From Candidatus Gastranaerophilales bacterium (GTDB lineage: Bacteria > Cyanobacteriota > Vampirovibrionia > Gastranaerophilales > UBA9971), in the NCBI GenBank assembly GCA_028277195.1, contig JANQGS010000126.1:1-6505 (forward strand): a DNA stretch of 6,505 bases, read 5' to 3'. The translations under genes and the position numbers were made by a program. The notes under the pieces are model-generated. The model had not been told where the DNA came from, did not search any database, and was given only the letters and a program-made list of their open reading frames with translations. Shown one piece after another: positions 5,585-6,505 of the stretch. Each line of letters starts with the position of its first letter. Position 1 is the first letter of the stretch.

Positions 5585-6505
5585 AGTGCCTCCCTGGCTT
5601 TTTCCCTGTCATCAAAATAATATTTTTCCGTGCCTAATATCTGGTAGTTTTCATGGCCCTTTCCCGCAATAACTATGACATCACCGCCGGAGGCGCTCAA
5701 TATCGCCTGCTCTATGGCAATTTCCCGGTCCGGCTCAACGATTGTTTTTTTAGGGTCCAGCTCCTTTATGCCGGTTAAAATGTCGGTAATAATCTGCTGG
5801 GGGTCTTCTGTCCTGGGGTTATCAGAGGTTATAATGACTTTATCGCAGAGCTTTTCGGCAATTCTTCCCATCCGGGGGCGCTTTGTTATATCACGGTCCC
5901 CGCCGCACCCAAAAACGCATACCAGCCTGCCATTGTCCGGTACAAGCTCCCCTGCCGCGTTCAATACGTTTTCCAGGCCATTGGGGGTATGGGCATAATC
6001 AACTATAACAAGCGGGTTGCCGGATACCACCTCAAACCTGCCGGGAATGCCGGTTATTGACTCAACTGCCTCAATACAGGCGCTTAAGCCTATTCCCTCT
6101 GCCAGCCCAACCCCGATAGCTGCCAGCACGTTGTATATATTGAACAGGCCCGTGACCCGGAGTTTTACCTTTTGCTTGCCGGAAGGGGTTTTGCAGAGGA
6201 ATTCAGACCCGCTGACGCAAAACTTTATGTCCTCAGCCTGTATATCAGCATTATTCCTTATCCCGTAGCTTAATGTGCGGTTTAGGCCGCTGAAATATTC
6301 ATCATCCGCATTTATTATTACATAGGCGTCTTTTTTTAAAAGGTTAAGTATTTTTGTTTTGGCCCGGAAATAATTTTCCATTGTAATGTGATAATCAAGG
6401 TGGTCCTGTGTAAGGTTGGTAAATACCGCTCCGGAAAACTCGCATTCTGCGACCCTGTCCTGTTCCAGCGCATGAGAGCTTACTTCCGCAACGACTTTTT
6501 TAATG
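5566..6505 (-). CDS. murE: MurE, UDP-MurNAc-tripeptide synthetase (meso-DAP type), C-terminal 312 residues
   Basis: MurE is the cytoplasmic ATP-dependent ligase that adds the third residue to UDP-MurNAc-L-Ala-D-Glu. The frame stays open to the window edge, so the 5' part (roughly 170-180 codons, with the UDP-binding domain and the ATP P-loop) is missing. Visible motifs, numbered from the first full codon, are EVSSHAL (7-13), FTNLTQDHLDYH (28-39) and YFRAK (45-49, with the lysine that is carbamylated in the family). The C-terminal region has PGRFE (154-158), DYAHTPNG (169-176), FGCGGDRD (198-205), SDNPRTEDP (227-235) and GKGHE (281-285). DNPR is the meso-diaminopimelate recognition motif; lysine-adding enzymes differ there. 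One small change is HITME where HGTME is usual. The ATG at 6379-6381 is an internal Met, not the start. The stop TAA (5566-5568) lies inside the 3' end of the convergent YkgJ-family gene. Confidence 0.97.
   Translation of the reverse strand, partial: IKKVVAEVSSHALEQDRVAECEFSGAVFTNLTQDHLDYHITMENYFRAKTKILNLLKKDAYVIINADDEYFSGLNRTLSYGIRNNADIQAEDIKFCVSGSEFLCKTPSGKQKVKLRVTGLFNIYNVLAAIGVGLAEGIGLSACIEAVESITGIPGRFEVVSGNPLVIVDYAHTPNGLENVLNAAGELVPDNGRLVCVFGCGGDRDITKRPRMGRIAEKLCDKVIITSDNPRTEDPQQIITDILTGIKELDPKKTIVEPDREIAIEQAILSASGGDVIVIAGKGHENYQILGTEKYYFDDREKAREALQRIST

Noticed and set aside
5566..6381. Treating the ATG at 6381 as the start of a 271-aa murE product
   Set aside because: The frame continues without a stop to the window edge and encodes EVSSHAL and FTNLTQDHLDYH upstream, so this Met (in the TMENYF motif) is internal.
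1..6505. tRNA, rRNA, CRISPR array, insertion sequence or riboswitch
   Set aside because: Nearly all bases are within intact protein genes. The only sizeable gap (5047-5227) shows no spaced repeat array, cloverleaf or transposase remnant.

Overview
This is a bacterial chromosomal window built mostly from housekeeping genes. Peptidoglycan genes sit at both ends: the 3' end of ftsW and a complete murG on the + strand, and the C-terminal two thirds of murE on the - strand. MurE carries the DNPR motif typical of enzymes that add meso-diaminopimelate, so an ordinary bacterium with a DAP-type wall is likely. Base composition is fairly balanced, and the genes are very tightly packed, with several overlaps. 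The organism is uncertain. The methionine gamma-lyase-family (YnbB-like) protein is typical of Bacillota and of cyanobacteria and their relatives. MurG has HDPD where most MurGs have HEQN, which hints at a lineage away from model Bacillota and Proteobacteria, perhaps an uncultured phylum. That is inference only.

Layout. (1) 1-1356, + strand: ftsW overlaps murG by 8 bp, an end fragment of a division and cell wall cluster. (2) 1331-5046, - strand, read right to left: ligA, a 110-aa two-helix membrane protein, a 53-aa four-cysteine protein, and the YnbB-like PLP enzyme. These four genes are separated by 4 nt, then 14 nt, then overlap by 4 bp (GTGA), so they look like one operon. The 53-aa gene fills what would otherwise be a 172-bp gap, and it is the most interesting small discovery here. 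(3) 5047-5227: a 181-bp divergent regulatory gap. It holds an extended -10 promoter for ligA, a hairpin plus T-run read on the - strand, and a TATAAT box only 12 nt before the next gene. (4) 5228-5584, + strand: a YkgJ-type cysteine-cluster protein. (5) 5566-6505, - strand: murE, cut by the window edge.

How the genes relate. FtsW (septal glycan polymerisation), MurG (lipid II synthesis) and MurE (stem peptide synthesis) belong to one pathway, but here murE is about 4 kb away from ftsW-murG and inverted. LigA seals DNA nicks. The PLP enzyme probably acts on sulfur amino acids, and the two cysteine-rich small proteins are probable metal binders of unknown role. Both convergent gene pairs (murG/YnbB-like and ykgJ/murE) overlap at their 3' ends. 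I see no mobile element, CRISPR array, tRNA or rRNA. No complete undescribed multi-gene system is evident; the novelty lies in the small genes and in the regulatory gap.
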